From Aquilaria yunnanensis (lineage: Eukaryota; Streptophyta; Magnoliopsida; Malvales; Thymelaeaceae): a stretch of DNA of 64,000 bases. Shown piece by piece: positions 10,530-22,501 of the stretch; the first letter of the stretch is position 1; each line of letters begins with the position of its first letter. The notes beneath the pieces were generated by a model, which was not told the DNA's origin, ran no database searches, and saw nothing but the letters and a program-made list of their open reading frames with translations. The stretch covers positions 48,949,501-49,013,500 of the forward strand of contig CM077595.1 in the NCBI GenBank assembly GCA_039654915.1. Reading direction: 5' to 3'. The translations under genes and the position numbers were made by a program.

Positions 10530-12731
10530 GGTGAAGGCGGCAAGGGCTTACGGAAATGGAGAAAGGTCCGGGACGAACGTACTCTCAGAAGATCACCTGA
10601 AAGTCACAGGAAGCAAGGGTTAGGAGGTCTTCAGAGTGTTTTTCTTGTTGGATTTCGGGAGCCAAACAGCGCAGCGGAATTTAACCGAAACCCTCCAGGA
10701 TCCAAGTGAAACGAGGTAAACCGGGTGTTCAAAAATTTCATACCTAATTTTCGGTTGAGATCTCTCACTCAACTGTAGAGTCGAATCACAAAACCTGAAC
10801 AGTTGACGTGTTCAGGCTCTTTATGGTATCCACACGAGCCTCTCGGGATCACCACGCTTCCACTACGTCCCGACAGATGCGTTTCTCTTCCGCTCGCAGT
10901 GCTAGCTTGCGTCCTCCAAGGAATTGCAAGAGAAGAGTGCGGCTGTCCTTTTGGGAGGCTAGGGCAAGGAGACCTGCGAATTTCTCAGTTAAAAGTTGTA
11001 TTTATAGTGAGACTCAACTTCCAGGCCTAATGGGTTTCAAAGCCCTAATCCAATTAGGATTTAATTTCGGGCTTAATAATGGCTCAACTCCTTGGCCCAT
11101 TATTAATATGAAATTAAAGTGAAACCATAACCCAAATAATTAGCCCATGCACTCTAATGATCCAAATAGCTCTATGTGTGTGACCCAATAGGCTCTTGCC
11201 ATGTTGGCAATGATCATAAATCACATTTATGATCATAAGCAATGAGCGGTGTCTAGCAACACATCATTGCTACCCAAGTGACAAGATTGTCGGTGAATCG
11301 ACTAAACCTTTGTGATCATCACCGATATATGCCATTGTCCCTTTGTCCAAGATATCAAGACTAAGCACGAGACATGGAATGTGTCACTCTCGTATAGCCC
11401 AATCTTTGGTTTCTTGATTACCGAGTATACCAAATTAAACTGACGACATTGATATCATATATCAACTCATCGGAGCATGGCCATGCATTTTCTAAGTCTC
11501 ACTCTATCAAGGGGCCCAAAGATATCACTCCCGCTACATAGGAGGGACAAATCCCATCTTGATCATACAAATCCCTCCGCATGATATGTGACATACCCAA
11601 TGACCTCCTTCAGGTTCACTCAGTTACGAGCAACAAAGGAAAGTATCAAAGTATGTGACTCACATGTAGGGAACCTTGATGATCTTAGGTTGAAGGACTA
11701 CATATACCATGATCACTATGAGAATCACTTATGACACTCATATAACGATCCATGAAGTGTTCTCATGGTGGGTCGGTCCAGTACACAAGTTCTCCAACTT
11801 GTACCCATATGTATACTACATATCTCATATTAGTCTCCACATATGCTAGTCATTATGTATTATTGCAACCCGCTTCACAATAATACTAGACTAGGGACGT
11901 TTAAGAATATCATTATTCTAGGGTTACAATTATGTTTATTACGTTACGCAGAAACAAAACAACAAACATAATTGCTGGATTAATGCCACAATAAAATATC
12001 ATAACTCAATGTGCAAAAATACAATCATCTCATGATTGGCTTTTTTTGGGCACAACACTAACGTTTCTGGGGAGGAGCCTCCAACGCCCAAGTGAGTCCT
12101 TTTTTGAGGTAATGAGATGATGTCTTTAGAGTAAAGGAGTACCTTATCTCAAGTAACGTTCCCCTCCTACCTGGAATAATTACCCAGTACAATAGAGGGG
12201 CGGATAGTGATAGTTCTTCTCGGTGGCCAACCCAGATCATGACACGTGTTCGGCGGGATGTATTCCACGTCTTTTGGTCAACAGGGGACTCCTAGCAGGG
12301 CATGGGCCTCTTGGCTAGGAGTCTAATCAACCCAAGAGTGACGTGTTGGAGTGTCCTTACAAACGGCGTGTCAGGGTATGGCCGCGGCAGATTATCGGGG
12401 ATGTGTTAGAGGCTCCTTAAATGCTTATGTCGTACTCCCAAGGTCCCTTTTGGTAGAGGAGGCCTCTTCGGAGAACTTGTCCTCCGATGTCACTTTAGTA
12501 TCACAGGAATATATTTCCCGAGGGCGACCTTTCTCGGAGGCACCCACACTTCCGAGGATGGCTTACTCGTTCTCCCGAGGTTGGCACTATTGTTTCCAGG
12601 AGTGGAGAAATGCCGATGCAGGATTTCGGGAGGTCGGACATCCTTCTTTCCATGGAAGGTGGTTTCCCTTCCAAGGTTGGCGCTTTGTCTGAACCAGTGG
12701 GTTCTGAGGGTGATCGGCACCTTGGCTATCA
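10498..12731 (-). repeat. Tat-1 5' LTR, interrupted by a copia solo LTR
   Basis: The plus-strand block runs from TGATGCCC, next to the PBS, to GGCTATCA at 12731. It is about 812 bp long once the copia solo LTR and one copy of its target duplication are removed. A G-box CACGTG lies at 12243-12248, matching the G-box in the Tat-2 LTR and those in the Tat-A and Tat-B LTRs. No clear TATA box is left. The block at 12599-12731 matches the 3' LTR at 1-137. Confidence 0.9.
10646..12063 (-). mobile_element. Solo LTR of the copia family, in the Tat-1 5' LTR
   Basis: A 1418-bp block nearly identical to 21100-22501. The target duplication TTTCT is at 10641-10645 and 12064-12068. On the plus strand it starts TGTTGGATTTC and ends CACTAACG, so the terminal base, normally A, has changed. 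The uninterrupted Tat LTR sequence is confirmed by the matching stretch in Tat-2 near 31150-31180. Confidence 0.95.
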
Positions 12732-13940
12732 TGATCCATATTTCTCATTTCTTAGGTTAACCATTTATTAATCCATTTTAAAATCTAAGCTCTTTATGCT
12801 TGGGAATTGAGTTGGCCAACTCAATTCCTAGCCGTAATGCTTGCACGGAGCTAGGTAGAACGGAGTTGCCTAAGTAACAAAACATAGCCCTCTATAGCCT
12901 TCTTAGGATCACATGGCATCCAATATCCATCACCCAAGGGCTCGAATACTCAAAGAGTATAAGAATCCTTACCAAAACCATTAGCAACTTTTGTTGCCCG
13001 AAAGCTTTAGAACCTTGGCTCTTTGCCTTTTCCTTGCTTATCATAGCTAGAACTTAATTTCTAGCTTGAGAACCTCAACAAAGGAGGTATGGCCGAATCT
13101 TTATGCTTGATTTCCTTAAAGTTTCCTCTTGACTTTTCTTGAACCCTCCACTTGATTCCTTGCCTGGGAAGGTTTTAGAAGCTTATGAATATTGAAGACA
13201 CAAGCTTCACACTCAAGAACACCAAGAGCAATACTTGGCCGAATGGTATTGTGGGAGAAAGAGTTGGATAAGTGTTTGAGCTTTAGGAGGAAAGAATGAG
13301 TGTTTTAGAGTAAGTAAGTAAAATGAGTGAAATGGAGACTAAAATGGAACTTGTATGGCTAGCCATGGGAGTATATATAGAGTGAAACCATGTGATTCAT
13401 ATAAGACAAATTGGGGAGACAAATTGGAAGACTTATGTGGGTGGTGGGTGAGATAGTCAAAAGTAGGTGACATATTGGAAGACTTGTGTGGGTGGTGGGT
13501 AAGATAGTGAAAAGTATGGGACAAATTGGAAGACTTGTGTGGGTGGTGGTTGAGATAGTCAAAAGTAGGGGACAAATTGGAAGACTTTGGTGAAAGTTGG
13601 GTGGATTTGTCAAAAGTGGGGGACAAGTAGGTGGAGGAAGGAATCCTAAGTGATGAGTTGGATGGGAGGTGGAATAAAATAATGGGAAATGGAGGGAGGT
13701 GGCAGCCATGGCATCCAATGCCTTTAAAATTGGCTAATCCCCCCCTTAGACCCTCAATTCCTTGTATTTGGGCAATTGAGCCCAACCACCAAAAGTCCCC
13801 TTTGTCTAATTTAGTGTCCAACACTGATCATACTTCCCAGTCCCACTTAATTTAGTGTCTCCCGAGCTTAATGAGCTTAATTCCCAAATTGGGAAAAAAA
13901 ATTCTCTTCATAGCCCGAGGCTTAAATTACTTAGGATTTT
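12732..13940 (-). other. Unassigned LTR-like DNA
   Basis: No protein-coding homology is visible. On the minus strand a TATATATA box at about 13370-13382 is followed by a pyrimidine-rich region and a long AT-rich tail, as in plant LTRs, so this may be an LTR in minus orientation. It holds a 51-bp tandem array (separate entry). Its right edge at about 13940 joins directly to mid-RT sequence of the next element, so this is a rearrangement point. Long minus-strand ORFs here are created by the 51-bp period and are not believable genes. Confidence 0.4.
13419..13622. repeat. Tandem array, 4 x 51 bp
   Basis: Four consecutive 51-bp units start with ACAAATTGGAAGACTT or a close variant. Units 1-3 share a GTGGGTGGTGGGT core; unit 4 is the most diverged. 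The total is exactly 204 bp. Because 51 is divisible by three, both strands give artificial repeat-peptide ORFs. Confidence 0.9.
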
Positions 13941-16563
13941 TGCAGGCATTACATGGATACTTTCATATCAGAGTTAAGGAGGAAGATATCCCAAAAATTG
14001 CCTTTAGGACAAGGTATGGACACTATGAATATACAGTTATGCCTTTTGGTGCAACGAATGCTCCACAGTATTTATGGAAGCTATGAATCGGATCTTTAAA
14101 CCATTTTTCGATTATTTTGTTGAAGTATTCATCGATGACATTTTGGTATATTCACAGTCTTCATCAAAACATGAAAGACACCTTAGGATAGTTCTGCAAG
14201 TGCGGAAGGATAATCAGTACTACGCAAAGTTGTCTAAGTGTGAGTTTTGGTCTGAAAGGATTCAGTTTTTGGGGCACATCATCAGTGCTCAAGGTCTGTG
14301 AGTTGATCCTGAAAAAGTTCAGGCAGTAGTTGAGTGGAATAAACCAACTACAGTTACAGAAGTGAGGAGTTTCTTAGGCTTCGCAGGTTACTACAGGTGA
14401 TTCATAGAGAAATTCTCTGTGATAGCTACACCGTTAATGGGCTTGACCAAGAAAACTTAGAAATTTGAATGGACACCGAAGTGTGAAGAAGCTTATATGG
14501 AGTTGAAGAAAAGATTAACTAGTGCACCTATACTTATTCTACCAGATCCGAACAGAGCTTTTACAGTATATATTGATGCATCAGGTTCTGGTCTAGGGTG
14601 TGTGTTGGTGCAGGATAGTCGGTAATAGCCTATGGTTCAAGATAGTTGAGGCCTAATGAATTGAACTACCCTATTCACGATCTTGAGGTAGCAGCAGTAA
14701 ATTGTGCACTTAAGCTGTGGAGACATTACTTGATGGGAAGGTCGTTCAGGATCTTCACTAATCATAAGAGTTTGAAGTATCTGTTTACATAGAAAGATCT
14801 GAACATGAGGCAACATCGATGGATTGAATACATAAAAGATTATGATTGTTCAATTGAGTACTGTGCTGGCAAGGGAAATGTGGTAGCAGATCCATTGAGT
14901 CGGAAGTACACAGGAGTAATCCTATCTAAGGATTAGGCTATGAATTCCTCTAAAGGAGTGTTGAGCGATTGTTTCTTAGTGTTGCATGAGTTTTCAAAAA
15001 ACCAAGAGAAATCCCTAGTCTACATTCTGGAAATACAATTAGCTTGGTTAGCCATAATTAAGGAAGCTCAGATAAATATCCATTGTTGAAGAAAATTTCA
15101 AGAGAAGTGAAAGTTGGTACTATGAGGAAGGAATTCCGATACAAGGATGGAATACTACACTATGGAGATCATCTCTATGTACCGAATGTGGAAGGACTTA
15201 GGCAGCAAGTCCTATAGGAGGCAGATAGTAGTACTTTGAATATTCACCCTGGTGTTAGTAAAATGTATCACGATCTGAAGACACATTTCTGGTGGCCAGG
15301 ACTGAAAAGAGATGTAACAAGACATGTGGCAAACTGTTTAACATGCCAAATGGTTAAAGCTAAACATCAGAAACCAGCAGGTACACTTCATAGTTTACCT
15401 CTTCTAGTGAGGAAATGGGGATCTATACTATGGATTTCTGGTAGGATTGCCAAATAACCGGAGTCAGCATGATGCTATATGGGTAGTGGTTGATCGGTTA
15501 ACGAAGTTGGCATACTTTATCCCTATCAAGATACTTATACATTGGAGAAGTTGGCTCAGTTGTATCTCAAAGAAATTGTGAGACTCCATGGTATACCGGG
15601 TCAGATTATATCTAATAGAGATCCTCGGTTTGTGTCACAATTTTGGAATGCTTTCCAGGAAGCATTGGGAAGCAAGGTTAGTCTCAGTACTGCTTTTCAT
15701 CTTTAGACTGATGGGCAATCTGAGAGAGTAATTCAAACTTTAAAGGATATGTTACGTATGTGTGCTATTGATTTCAGAGGTGATTGGGATTAGCATTTAC
15801 CACTCATCGAGTTTACTTATAATAACAGTCATCAAACTGTTATTGGTATGGCACCATATGAGGCTTTGTATGGAAGGCGTTGTGTGATGCCCCATTGTTG
15901 GGCAGACCCTGCAGATAGAGTAGTTATTGGACCTGAAATCATAGTTGATACCACAGTTAAGATCAAGTTAATCCAGAAACGAATTAAGGTAGCCAATGAC
16001 CGGCAAACTAAGGATGCAAATTTAAGAAAAAGAGACTTGAGTTTTGAACTTAGGGACAAAGTACTTCTAAAAGTGTTGCCTATGAAAGGAGTTAGTCATT
16101 TCGGGCAGAGGGGAAAGTTAGCCCCTAGGTACATTGGACCCTATGAAGCATTGGAAAAGATAGGGAAAGTTGCTTATCGATTGGCCTTACCACCTAACCT
16201 ATCCCAAGTGCATAACGTATTTCACGTTAGTCAACTCTAAAAAAGCACAGTGAATCCGGGATAGGTAGTTAATGCTTAGTGGTACCCATTCAAGAAGACT
16301 TGAGCTACGCAGAGAAACCCATTCAAATACCTGATAGGCAAGTCAAGAAACTTCAAACTAAGTGGATTCCAATGATTAAGATGCTTTGGACTAACCATAG
16401 TGAAGAGGAAGCTACCAGGGAAACAGAACAGGCTATACTAAAAAGATATCCTAGTGTTTTTCCCGAGTTGCAGCGAAATTTGGGGGACCAAATACCAGAA
16501 GAAGGGGAGAATGTTATGGCTCTACTAGTGGGAAGCATACTTGAGGAAGGCAAAGTGTTTTAA
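13940..16563 (+). pseudogene. Chromovirus-1 pol remnant: RT, RNase H, integrase, chromodomain
   Basis: RT at about 13940-14560 shows [29 protein letters not shown], the catalytic FIDDILVYS and GHIISAQGL. RNase H follows ([13 protein letters not shown]) to about 14930. Integrase at 15236-16240 has HPGVSKMYHDLK, FWWPGLKRDV, CLTCQ, the C-terminal MAPYEALYGRRC and RYIGPYEALEKIG. A chromodomain-like segment at 16285-16470 (VKKLQTKWIPMIKMLW, HSEEEAT, YPSVFPE) defines a chromovirus. Many stops and frameshifts are present, for example at 14062-14074, 14299, 14398, 14626 and 15458, so the copy is long dead. The last frame runs past the chromodomain into the 3' LTR and stops at 16561-16563. Confidence 0.9.
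16497..16511 (+). other. Polypurine tract of chromovirus-1
   Basis: A purine run (AGAAGAAGGGGAGAA) directly before the LTR start TGTTATGGC. The upstream context GGGGGACCAAAT resembles the conserved segment usually found before Tekay-type 3' LTRs. Confidence 0.75.
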
Positions 16564-18953
16564 ATTAATTTTGGAACCTTAATTCAAGTTTACATATCAA
16601 GAATAGGAAAGTTTATCAAAGTTCACTGAGTTCTGGGGAAGTTACGGCACTAAATGAGGTTCAAGGGCAAAATGGTAATTTTGTGTCCTGAATAACTAGG
16701 CTTGGTCCCGAATGGTTAAAATGAAGTTTTGTAACTTAACTTTCAACCTCAACCCAAACTTGAAGAAATAAACAAGAATTATTGCAGAATAACTAAGTTA
16801 CCAAAATATGGGGGCTTAAGTGTATTAAGTCTAATACTTTTGTGGCTTTTGTGTTAAGCAAGGGTTATAAGAAAGGAAAGTGAGGGATGGCTACCACAAT
16901 TTCGAGCTCAGCCTTCCCACACTCATTTTGCCTTCCAATTAACCTTGAAATCCAAGTTTTTTGGTGCAAAGAGAAGCCATCAAAGGTATATAAACTATTA
17001 GGAGCCCATTTCAAGTGTTAAGCCATGGTTTTGGAGCTTGGAGGCATGTGTTCTCCCATCCCCTATTTTTAGTACGAGGTAACCAATGTGTTCTTGATTG
17101 AATTCATGTTTATTGGTTAGTCAGCAGCTTGGGTTTTGCTTAGGAAGTAATAATTTGATACTTGGTGCCTATGCTTTGCTTGGAACTTAGGTGGTACTTG
17201 GGTGGGCTTAGTGGATTGGAAAATAGTTTGATTCTTGCTTGTTACTTGGAGTTGAGGTAAGGGAGTTATGTTTTGAAGTTCAATTAATGTTATTGGCATG
17301 AGTTTGCTTGAAGAAATTGAGTGATTCTAGCATTAGCATTAGTTAGAGGATATGGTTGAATTGTGGTGGACTATGAGGGTTGTGAGGATTGGAATGATGT
17401 TAGAAGGCATCATAGATTGGCGTCTGATAGTTGGTTGTGATCTATGCAACATGTTTTATGTGTATGTGAAGTTTGGAGGCGTTCCAAGCATGTTTGATAT
17501 GTTTGGGAGGTGTCCAAAGTTCATAGTAGCAAAATGTGTGAGAATTCTGCAGAAATGTAAATTGGCGACGTGTTGCTAATTTCATGCTCTAGTCCATGAT
17601 GCGTCGCCAATCCTAGAAAGAGTCAACAGAATATCACCAACTATGGCAATGCGTCGCCACAGTTTGTAATGTGTCGCCAATACAGGAGAAAGTTGGCAGA
17701 ACGTTACCAGCTGTGGCGACGCGTTGCCATAAGCAAGTTACCAGAATTTTCCAAGTTTTGCTAAGAGGGTTGAGGGGAAACCTAAGGGGGTTCTTAGGGT
17801 ACCCTGGCATCTAAGTATTCTGGGGCTACTTTGGGACTTCCGAAATTCCTCCAAGACCTAGGAGTTTTCTTGAGTTTTGGATGATTTTATGGTTACTTGT
17901 GCCATAAGCAAGAAAACTAGTTTACAAGAGATCACAACTAGGCATCACTAGCTTGGGTGAAAGGTTTAGAACCCTTGGCGACCTAGCCATGCCGGTAGCC
18001 ATGAGGTTGCAAGGTGAAAGCTTAGTGCACCTTGTTTACAAGGTCTTTATCGCCTAGTCTACAATAGTCCCACCATAATTCCCCTGTATAAAATAATAAG
18101 GGAGAGGTTCAACTGGTGATTTATCACTGGCAAGCTATGCTTGCTAGAGGACAAGGCAATGCCTTGTAGTTTGAGGACTAGGATGAAGAGAGCTCTTAAG
18201 GGACCTAGTTATATATGCATATATTTTAGACCCTTAAGCTGTATGAGCTCACAGCAGGTTACATATGTTATCATATGTGGAGTCCTTAGTAATTTTAGTA
18301 TAGGTACAATGAAGACCCTTACTGAGAATGTTTATGTTCTCACTCCCTAGTTATGTTGTGCAGATTCTGAAGTTGTTGGGCCGGGTAACCGCTGAGGGTT
18401 ATCACGGTAGTAGCTTTTGTACAGGTATTGTACTTGAGAATCCCTATGATTCTAGTCTACATAGGTAACTTGTTGGTTAAGTAATGGTACTAACTAGAGT
18501 CTTCCTTTGGTTGCAGAGCCTAGTAGCAATTGGACCAAGGATTTTTTAGACTCGCCACTGGGACTAGCATCCAAGGTGGGAGTTAGATAAAAAAGATCTC
18601 AATATAGGCTTGTAAATACAGTACTCTTAGTTGCCTCCATGGTTTATGTTTTGAGGAGTCCTAGACTTTAGGGTTGCTCTTGGGTAAGGGCATTAGTCTA
18701 CTTTATGTATGAATGCACACAGTTGTTATGTGTAGTAAACTTATTTTTGATTGAAATCTCTTGGCCAAGTTAATGTTTTATGGGTTTTGTTAATCCAAGT
18801 CAAAGCATGAAGAGCATGCATCTTGCATATTCTAGGTTAATCAACTAGTATCATGAAGTTTTAATCTGCACACATATACAGCTAGCCAATTACAACCACC
18901 ATGAGACCAACTATCACAGGCTTCCTGGGTAGGGGCGAAGGACGGCCGTGTCA
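16512..18953 (+). repeat. 3' LTR of chromovirus-1
   Basis: A 2442-bp block from TGTTATGGC to CCGTGTCA. It is homologous along its whole length to the inverted solo LTR at 48815-51334, which fixes both ends. It carries decayed versions of the CG-rich palindrome described for that copy (best at 17562-17579). Small ORFs inside are not genes. Confidence 0.88.
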
Positions 18954-18958
18954 TGAAG

Positions 18959-20350
18959 ACTACGTGGAGGTGTAGAACCAAACTCTTGTTCGTGCTGATC
19001 CACCTTCGGAGCCGGCTATTTGTTAAACTCCCCTTAGTCCTAGTACTGCTGCAAATATTTTAGGGACTTCGGTTGGTGGTCTTTCGACTGAAGAACTTGA
19101 GGAATGCTGAAAAAGGAAAGGCAAAGGTGTTCCATCCGAGGTCCTCAAAGTTAGCGACTCTGAGGAAGAACATACTGAACTTCTTCCAGGTTTGTCCTTT
19201 AGCCATTTTCTATGAGTTTGGGAATTTTTGGCATTTTAGACCTTATAGATGAATGACTAAGGGATAACGTTCTAATGGAACTTTGACATGACTTTGCAGG
19301 CGAAGAATTACAGGCCCCTTGGGTGGAGGACCACGCCCAAAAGAGGGCGATTTAGGATTCTAAAATCTCGAGGGACAGGGTCTCGAGGGAGCCCTTCTAG
19401 ACTTTTACAGAAGACATGAACCTGTTCTCTGAGGATAGGCAGAAGATGGCACCCTAGATGGCAAAGGGCGATATGACAGAGCCATTTTCCAGTCCCTAAC
19501 TGAGGAGTGCCCAATGAAGAAGTCCTCGCCGTGAGGATGAACGAGCAGGCAGCCCAGGTAAACTGCAATCCTTTAGGACTTGGAAAATTTCTGAGTTCCC
19601 TTTTTTGAGTTCCTTTTTTACCCTTATTCAGAATTTTCCCTTTTTGCAGCTGTTGGTGTACAGTGGGTACCTTTGGGCTTGGGCAGCTAAACAAACCTCA
19701 GTCTGAAGTCGGTTAGAGGAGAGTTTGGCTAAGGCCAAGGAACTCTTTGCTAGCTCGGTCCTTAAGTGCGACGAGCTTAATAAGATAGTCAAAGAGGATC
19801 TGGCTAACCTCGGGAGGAGGTGCTTAAGAGCCAAGGGGAGTTGATTCAAGAATTTTCTTCGAAGATGTCTGACCTCGGCACGAGGGTGAGATCTTTGACC
19901 TCGGCAAATGAGGTTTTCCAAAAGGAGAAGGAGGATGCCGTTGCTGATCTTACAAAGGCATTTGCTCTTAACTCTGAACTCCAAGCTGAGGTCGATAGGC
20001 TGAAGAACGAGAAAAACAAGAAAAACAAGAAGTTGGAAAGGGAGGTCGAGGTCCTCAAGGGAGAACTAGAGGACTTGGATGCAGAGAAGGCTAAGTCCGA
20101 TCAGGCGACTAAGTCCTCTTATCAGGATGGTTTTTGGCTGGCTCGTCACCAAGTTCTGTCCAAATTTCCCGATCTCAACCTTTCCTTTTTGGCGGCCCTC
20201 GACATCCCCAAAGGACCATCTTGGTAGTGGTCAAGGATAGAGTTCCTCAATCTCCCATCTAATCCACCTTCGGCTCCTAAAGTTGCTTCCGAAGAGGACG
20301 ATGCTGAAGGTGAGAAAGCCGAAGATGCTGAGGAGCCAGCAGGTGACTAG
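18959..20350 (+). pseudogene. Antisense extra gene of Tat-2 (exons 2-4 remain)
   Basis: Exon 2 (18959-19189, 5' part lost to the chromovirus), exon 3 (19300-19557) and exon 4 (19650-20350) align with the Tat-A gene. Introns 2 (19190-19299) and 3 (19558-19649) keep GT-AG ends and CAG acceptors at the same codon positions. Exon 4 encodes the coiled coil and the motif SYQDGFWLARHQVLSKFPDLNLSFL. Stops include the TAG at 19398-19400, at the same Trp codon as in Tat-1, and others at about 19354 and 19455. Exon 3 is 258 bp, so it also has a frame change. Non-functional. Confidence 0.78.
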
Positions 20351-20984
20351 GACCCTGAATAGGCTTTCTTTTTCTTCTTTCCCTTGTAATCTACTCCTTG
20401 TATTTTGTGATTTTGTGATGAAGTGTTAATGCAATTTCTCTCTTCTTCAAAATTTGGCTAAGTCCACGATTGGTCTTTGGATATCATCTTCATTCTTTAA
20501 CACTCTACTATCTTCGGCCGAGGGGTTTTGCGACCATCTTCGGTCAATGACCTTTAGGCCGGTAGTTAGGTATTTCCTTTGGCAAAGGCTGCCTATTTCC
20601 ACGAATGCCCCTTCAAAAGAGACCATGTTCACTTTCCCCCCTCGAAAGTGAATATCTTTGGTTTTCTCTTGCGGAAGTGAACATGTTCAGTCACTATGCT
20701 TTAGCAAAAATGTATAACTTTACATACAGGCACCTTCAGATTCGACCACCTTGAAAATTTTTCTAAGTATGGGAATTCACTTACGTAATTCAGGAAACAA
20801 CCACTTTCAGTTTTCCACCTTCGGCCATGACCATGTTCGGTCAACGCCCCTCAGATGGAACCATGTTCGGTTAAAGGAAATTACCACCTTCGGTCATACC
20901 TCCTTTGGTGTTTTTTGCACAATTTCCCACCCAAAAAATGTTCTAAGTGTAAAATTTTTTCAGAAAGTCTGAATGCCATGTATT
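20351..20984. other. Tat-2 region between the antisense gene and pol
   Basis: No gene is visible. It lies where sense pol and antisense gene converge and holds several scattered copies of short CTTCGG/CCGAAG-containing motifs (for example near 20515, 20540, 20820 and 20890), possibly decayed relatives of the hairpin array seen in Tat-A and Tat-B. Confidence 0.5.
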
Positions 20985-21099
20985 TTTTCAAATCTCCTCA
21001 TTCGGTATTACCAAGCTTGTAGACTTCTAACCGAACTTCTTTGAGGACCAAATAAGGTCCATCCCAATTTGCCCGAAGTACTCCATGGGATGATCTTCG
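20985..21099 (-). pseudogene. Tat-2 integrase C-terminal fragment
   Basis: The minus strand matches Tat-1 at about 5090-5210, the C-terminal end of pol (GVLRANWDGPYLVLKEVR-like coding). It is cut at 21099 by the copia 3' LTR. The base before that LTR belongs to CTTCG (21095-21099), the presumed target duplication, whose second copy was lost in the deletion at 27983. Confidence 0.75.
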
Positions 21100-22501
21100 T
21101 GTTGGGTGCGCAGTGGAATTTAACTGAAACCCTCCAGGATCCAAGTGAAAACGGGGTAAACCGGGTGTTCGAAAATTTCATACCTAATTTTTGATTGAGA
21201 TCTCTCACTCAACTGTAGAGTCAAATCACAAAACTTGAATAGTTGACGTGTTCAAGCTCTCTATGGTATCTACACAAGCCTCTCGGGATCACCACGCTTC
21301 CACCGCGTCCCGGCAGATGCGTTTCTCTTGCGCTCGCAATGCTAGCTTGCGTCCTCCAAGGAATTGCGAGAGAAGAGTGCAGCTGTCCTTTTGGGAGGCT
21401 AGGGCAAGGAGACCCGCGAATTTCTCACTTAAAAGTTGTATTTATAGTGAGACTCAACTTCCAGGCCTAATGGGTTTCAAAGCCCTAATCCAATTAGGAT
21501 TTAATTTCGGGCTTAATAATGGCTCAACTCCTTGGCCCATTATTAATACAAAATTAAAGTGAAACCATAACCCAAATAATTAGCCCATGCACTCTAATGA
21601 TCCAAATAGCTCTATGTGTGCGACCTAATAGGCTCTTGCCATGTTGGCAATGATCATAAATCACATTTATGATCATAAGCAATGAGCGGTGTCTAGCAAC
21701 ACATCATTGCTACCCGAGTGACAAGATTGTCAGTGAATCGACTAAACCTTTGTGATCATCACCGATATATGCCATTGTCCCTTTGTCCAAGGTATCAAGA
21801 CTAAGCACAAGACATGGAATGTGTCACTCTCGTATAGCCCAATCTTTGGTTTCTTGATTACCAAGTAGACCAAATTAAACTGACGACATTGATATCATAT
21901 ATCAACTCATTGGAGCATGGCCATGCATTTTCAAAGTCTCACTCTATCAAGGGGCCCAAAGATATCACTCCCGTTACATAGGAGGGACAAATCCCATCTT
22001 GATCATACAAATCCCTCCGCATGATATGTGACATACCCAATGACCTCCTTCAAGTTCACTCAGTTACGAGCAACAAAGGAAAGTATCAAAGTATGTGACT
22101 CACATGTAGGGAACCTTGATGATCTTAGGTCGAAGGACTACATATACCATGATCACTATGAGAATCACTTATGACACTCATATAACGATCCATGAAGTGT
22201 TCTCATGGTGGGTCGGTCTAGTACACAAGTTCTCCAACTTGTACCCATATGTAGACTACATATCTCATATTAGTCTCCACATATGCTAGTCATTATGTAT
22301 TATTGCAACCCGCTCCACAATAATACTAGACTAAGGACATTTAAGAATATCATTATTCTAGGGTTACAATTATGTTTATTACATTACGCAGAAACAAAAC
22401 AACAAACAAAATTGCTAGATTAATGCCTCAATAAAATATCATGACTAAATGTGAAAAAATACAATCATCTCATGATTGGCTTTTTGGGCACAACACTAAC
22501 A
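21100..22501 (-). repeat. Copia 3' LTR
   Basis: A 1402-bp LTR. In sense orientation it starts TGTTAGTGTTGTGCCC and ends CCCAACA. Compared with the solo copies it lacks about 16 bp near its sense 3' end (plus-strand TGTTGGGTGCGCAG at the left edge). Confidence 0.95.

Larger units (their letters stand above)
1..12731 (-). mobile_element. Tat-1: Ty3/gypsy Tat-lineage LTR retrotransposon, 3' LTR truncated by window
   Basis: In sense (minus) order the element has a 5' LTR (12731-10498), a primer-binding site, gag, protease, RT, RNase H, a second RNase H, integrase, an oppositely oriented extra gene, a polypurine tract and the start of a 3' LTR. Both LTRs begin TGATAGCCAAGG in sense orientation. 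Lineage follows from the DDGS protease, YMDD RT, the second archaeal-type RNase H after the Ty3 RNase H, and the antisense extra gene, all known Tat-group traits. Coding parts carry several stops and frameshifts, so the copy is dead. Two copia solo LTRs sit in it, one in the antisense gene and one in the 5' LTR. The target duplication cannot be checked because the left end is outside the window. Confidence 0.9.
13940..18953 (+). mobile_element. Chromovirus-1 (Tekay/Del-like Ty3/gypsy), 5' half missing
   Basis: The order is RT (from the middle), RNase H, integrase, chromodomain, polypurine tract and 3' LTR. Gag, protease, the N-terminal half of RT and the 5' LTR are absent. It was inserted in exon 2 of the Tat-2 antisense gene: TGAAG at 18954-18958 directly follows the LTR and Tat-2 sequence continues from there. 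The other side of Tat-2 has been lost with the 5' half of this element. Confidence 0.85.

Noticed and set aside
13339..13824. 161-aa minus-strand ORF with a 17-residue peptide repeat
   Set aside because: Caused by the 51-bp tandem period being divisible by three; overlapping frames are also open and no homology is visible.
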